Shown here: positions 5,763-6,152 of the stretch, one piece after another
How positions within the stretch are numbered: position 1 is the first letter of the stretch
Layout of the letters: each line of letters starts with the position of its first letter
DNA from: Acidobacteriaceae bacterium
GTDB lineage: Bacteria > Acidobacteriota > Terriglobia > Bryobacterales > Bryobacteraceae
Direction of reading: 5' to 3'
Length of the DNA stretch: 6,152 nt
NCBI GenBank assembly: GCA_019239585.1
Contig: JAFAZU010000485.1
Span: 1-6,152, forward strand
Translations under genes and position numbers: made by a program
The notes under the pieces: model-generated
What the model was told of the DNA's origin: nothing
The model's input: the letters and a program-made list of their open reading frames with translations, nothing else
Databases searched by the model: none

Positions 5763-6152
5763 ATGTCAGCCGCCGCCGCGACATCCGCTCCCATACCGCC
5801 AAGAGTTACAAATGCATTAGATGCGAAGATAACGCGAACGCCTGGAAAGATTGGTGCCATTGTTTTTGGAGTAGTGCTCTTAATTGGCGCTATTTATGCA
5901 GGTAGCCATTTGCTGTCTGATCTCCAGCGCTCGGAAGCGGTGTCAAGCTTAGCTTACGTTCTGCTTGGGATCGCTTTGCTGATTGCGCTTGGGTTCGAAT
6001 TTGTGAACGGGTTTCATGACACGGCTAATGCGGTGGCCACCGTGATTTATACCCATACGCTCGAACCGCATGTCGCGGTTGTCTGGTCCGGCATTTGGAA
6101 TTTTCTTGGCGTGCTGACTTCCACGGGCGCGGTTGCATTCGGCATTGTGTCA
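5763..6152 (+). CDS. pitA: PiT-family inorganic phosphate transporter, N-terminal part (3' truncated by window)
   Basis: The first 130 codons of a low-affinity, cation-coupled phosphate transporter of the inner membrane are present, and the frame is open to the window end. The family signature NGFHDTANAVATVIYT is at residues 82-97, with the conserved GFHD and N89, followed by the NFLGVL stretch typical of PitA. Hydrophobic segments lie at about 30-51, 63-82 and 104-128. Compared with E. coli PitA, where the signature follows one short hydrophobic segment, this protein has roughly 50 extra N-terminal residues: an Ala/Pro/Thr-rich hydrophilic leader (1-29) and an added membrane segment. The start is the ATG at 5763, supported by TGAGGAG upstream. 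It follows the phosphatase after a 96-base gap and is probably its own transcription unit. Transport of another oxyanion such as sulfate is possible in this superfamily, but the signature favours phosphate. Confidence 0.92.
   Translation, partial: MSAAAATSAPIPPRVTNALDAKITRTPGKIGAIVFGVVLLIGAIYAGSHLLSDLQRSEAVSSLAYVLLGIALLIALGFEFVNGFHDTANAVATVIYTHTLEPHVAVVWSGIWNFLGVLTSTGAVAFGIVS

Overview
The window is a tightly packed, fully co-directional (+ strand) stretch of bacterial chromosome with moderate GC. It holds eight coding regions: five complete genes of recognised families, one complete small gene without a known function, and two genes cut by the window edges. Gaps between genes are at most 28 bases until a 96-base gap near the right end. 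I see no RNA genes, mobile elements, CRISPR arrays or long repeats. The large multi-membrane GAF-SpoIIE phosphatase, the ferritin-like protein and the small basic protein resemble what I remember from Acidobacteriota. That assignment is an inference from protein flavour only.

Left part (1-805): the last 28 codons of an unrecognised gene end in TAATG, where its stop overlaps the start of a ferritin-like (YciE/DUF892-type) four-helix protein of 184 residues. Six bases later comes a 51-residue, strongly basic protein. Its stop overlaps, as GTGA, the GTG start of the next gene.

Middle (802-3080): a ketone-body cassette. HMG-CoA lyase (mvaB) splits HMG-CoA into acetoacetate and acetyl-CoA. Subunits A and B of a 3-oxoacid CoA-transferase (scoA, scoB) can then activate the acetoacetate with CoA from succinyl-CoA. 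Together they form the terminal steps of leucine or ketone-body breakdown, and every key catalytic residue I could check is present. scoA starts with TTG, and scoB starts inside the 3' end of scoA.

Right part (3096-6152): an 856-residue membrane phosphatase follows scoB after 15 bases. It has an N-terminal membrane anchor, an extracytoplasmic PDZ domain, about nine further membrane segments, a cytoplasmic GAF domain, a short coiled coil and a SpoIIE/RsbU-type PP2C phosphatase. Its membrane half looks like the input half of the Bacillus quorum-sensing kinase ComP, which makes it the most interesting protein here. After the 96-base gap, which probably holds a separate promoter, a PiT-family phosphate transporter begins and runs off the window.

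No clearly new multi-gene system is evident. The best leads are the ComP-like sensor joined to a phosphatase output, and the small basic protein coupled to the ferritin-like gene.
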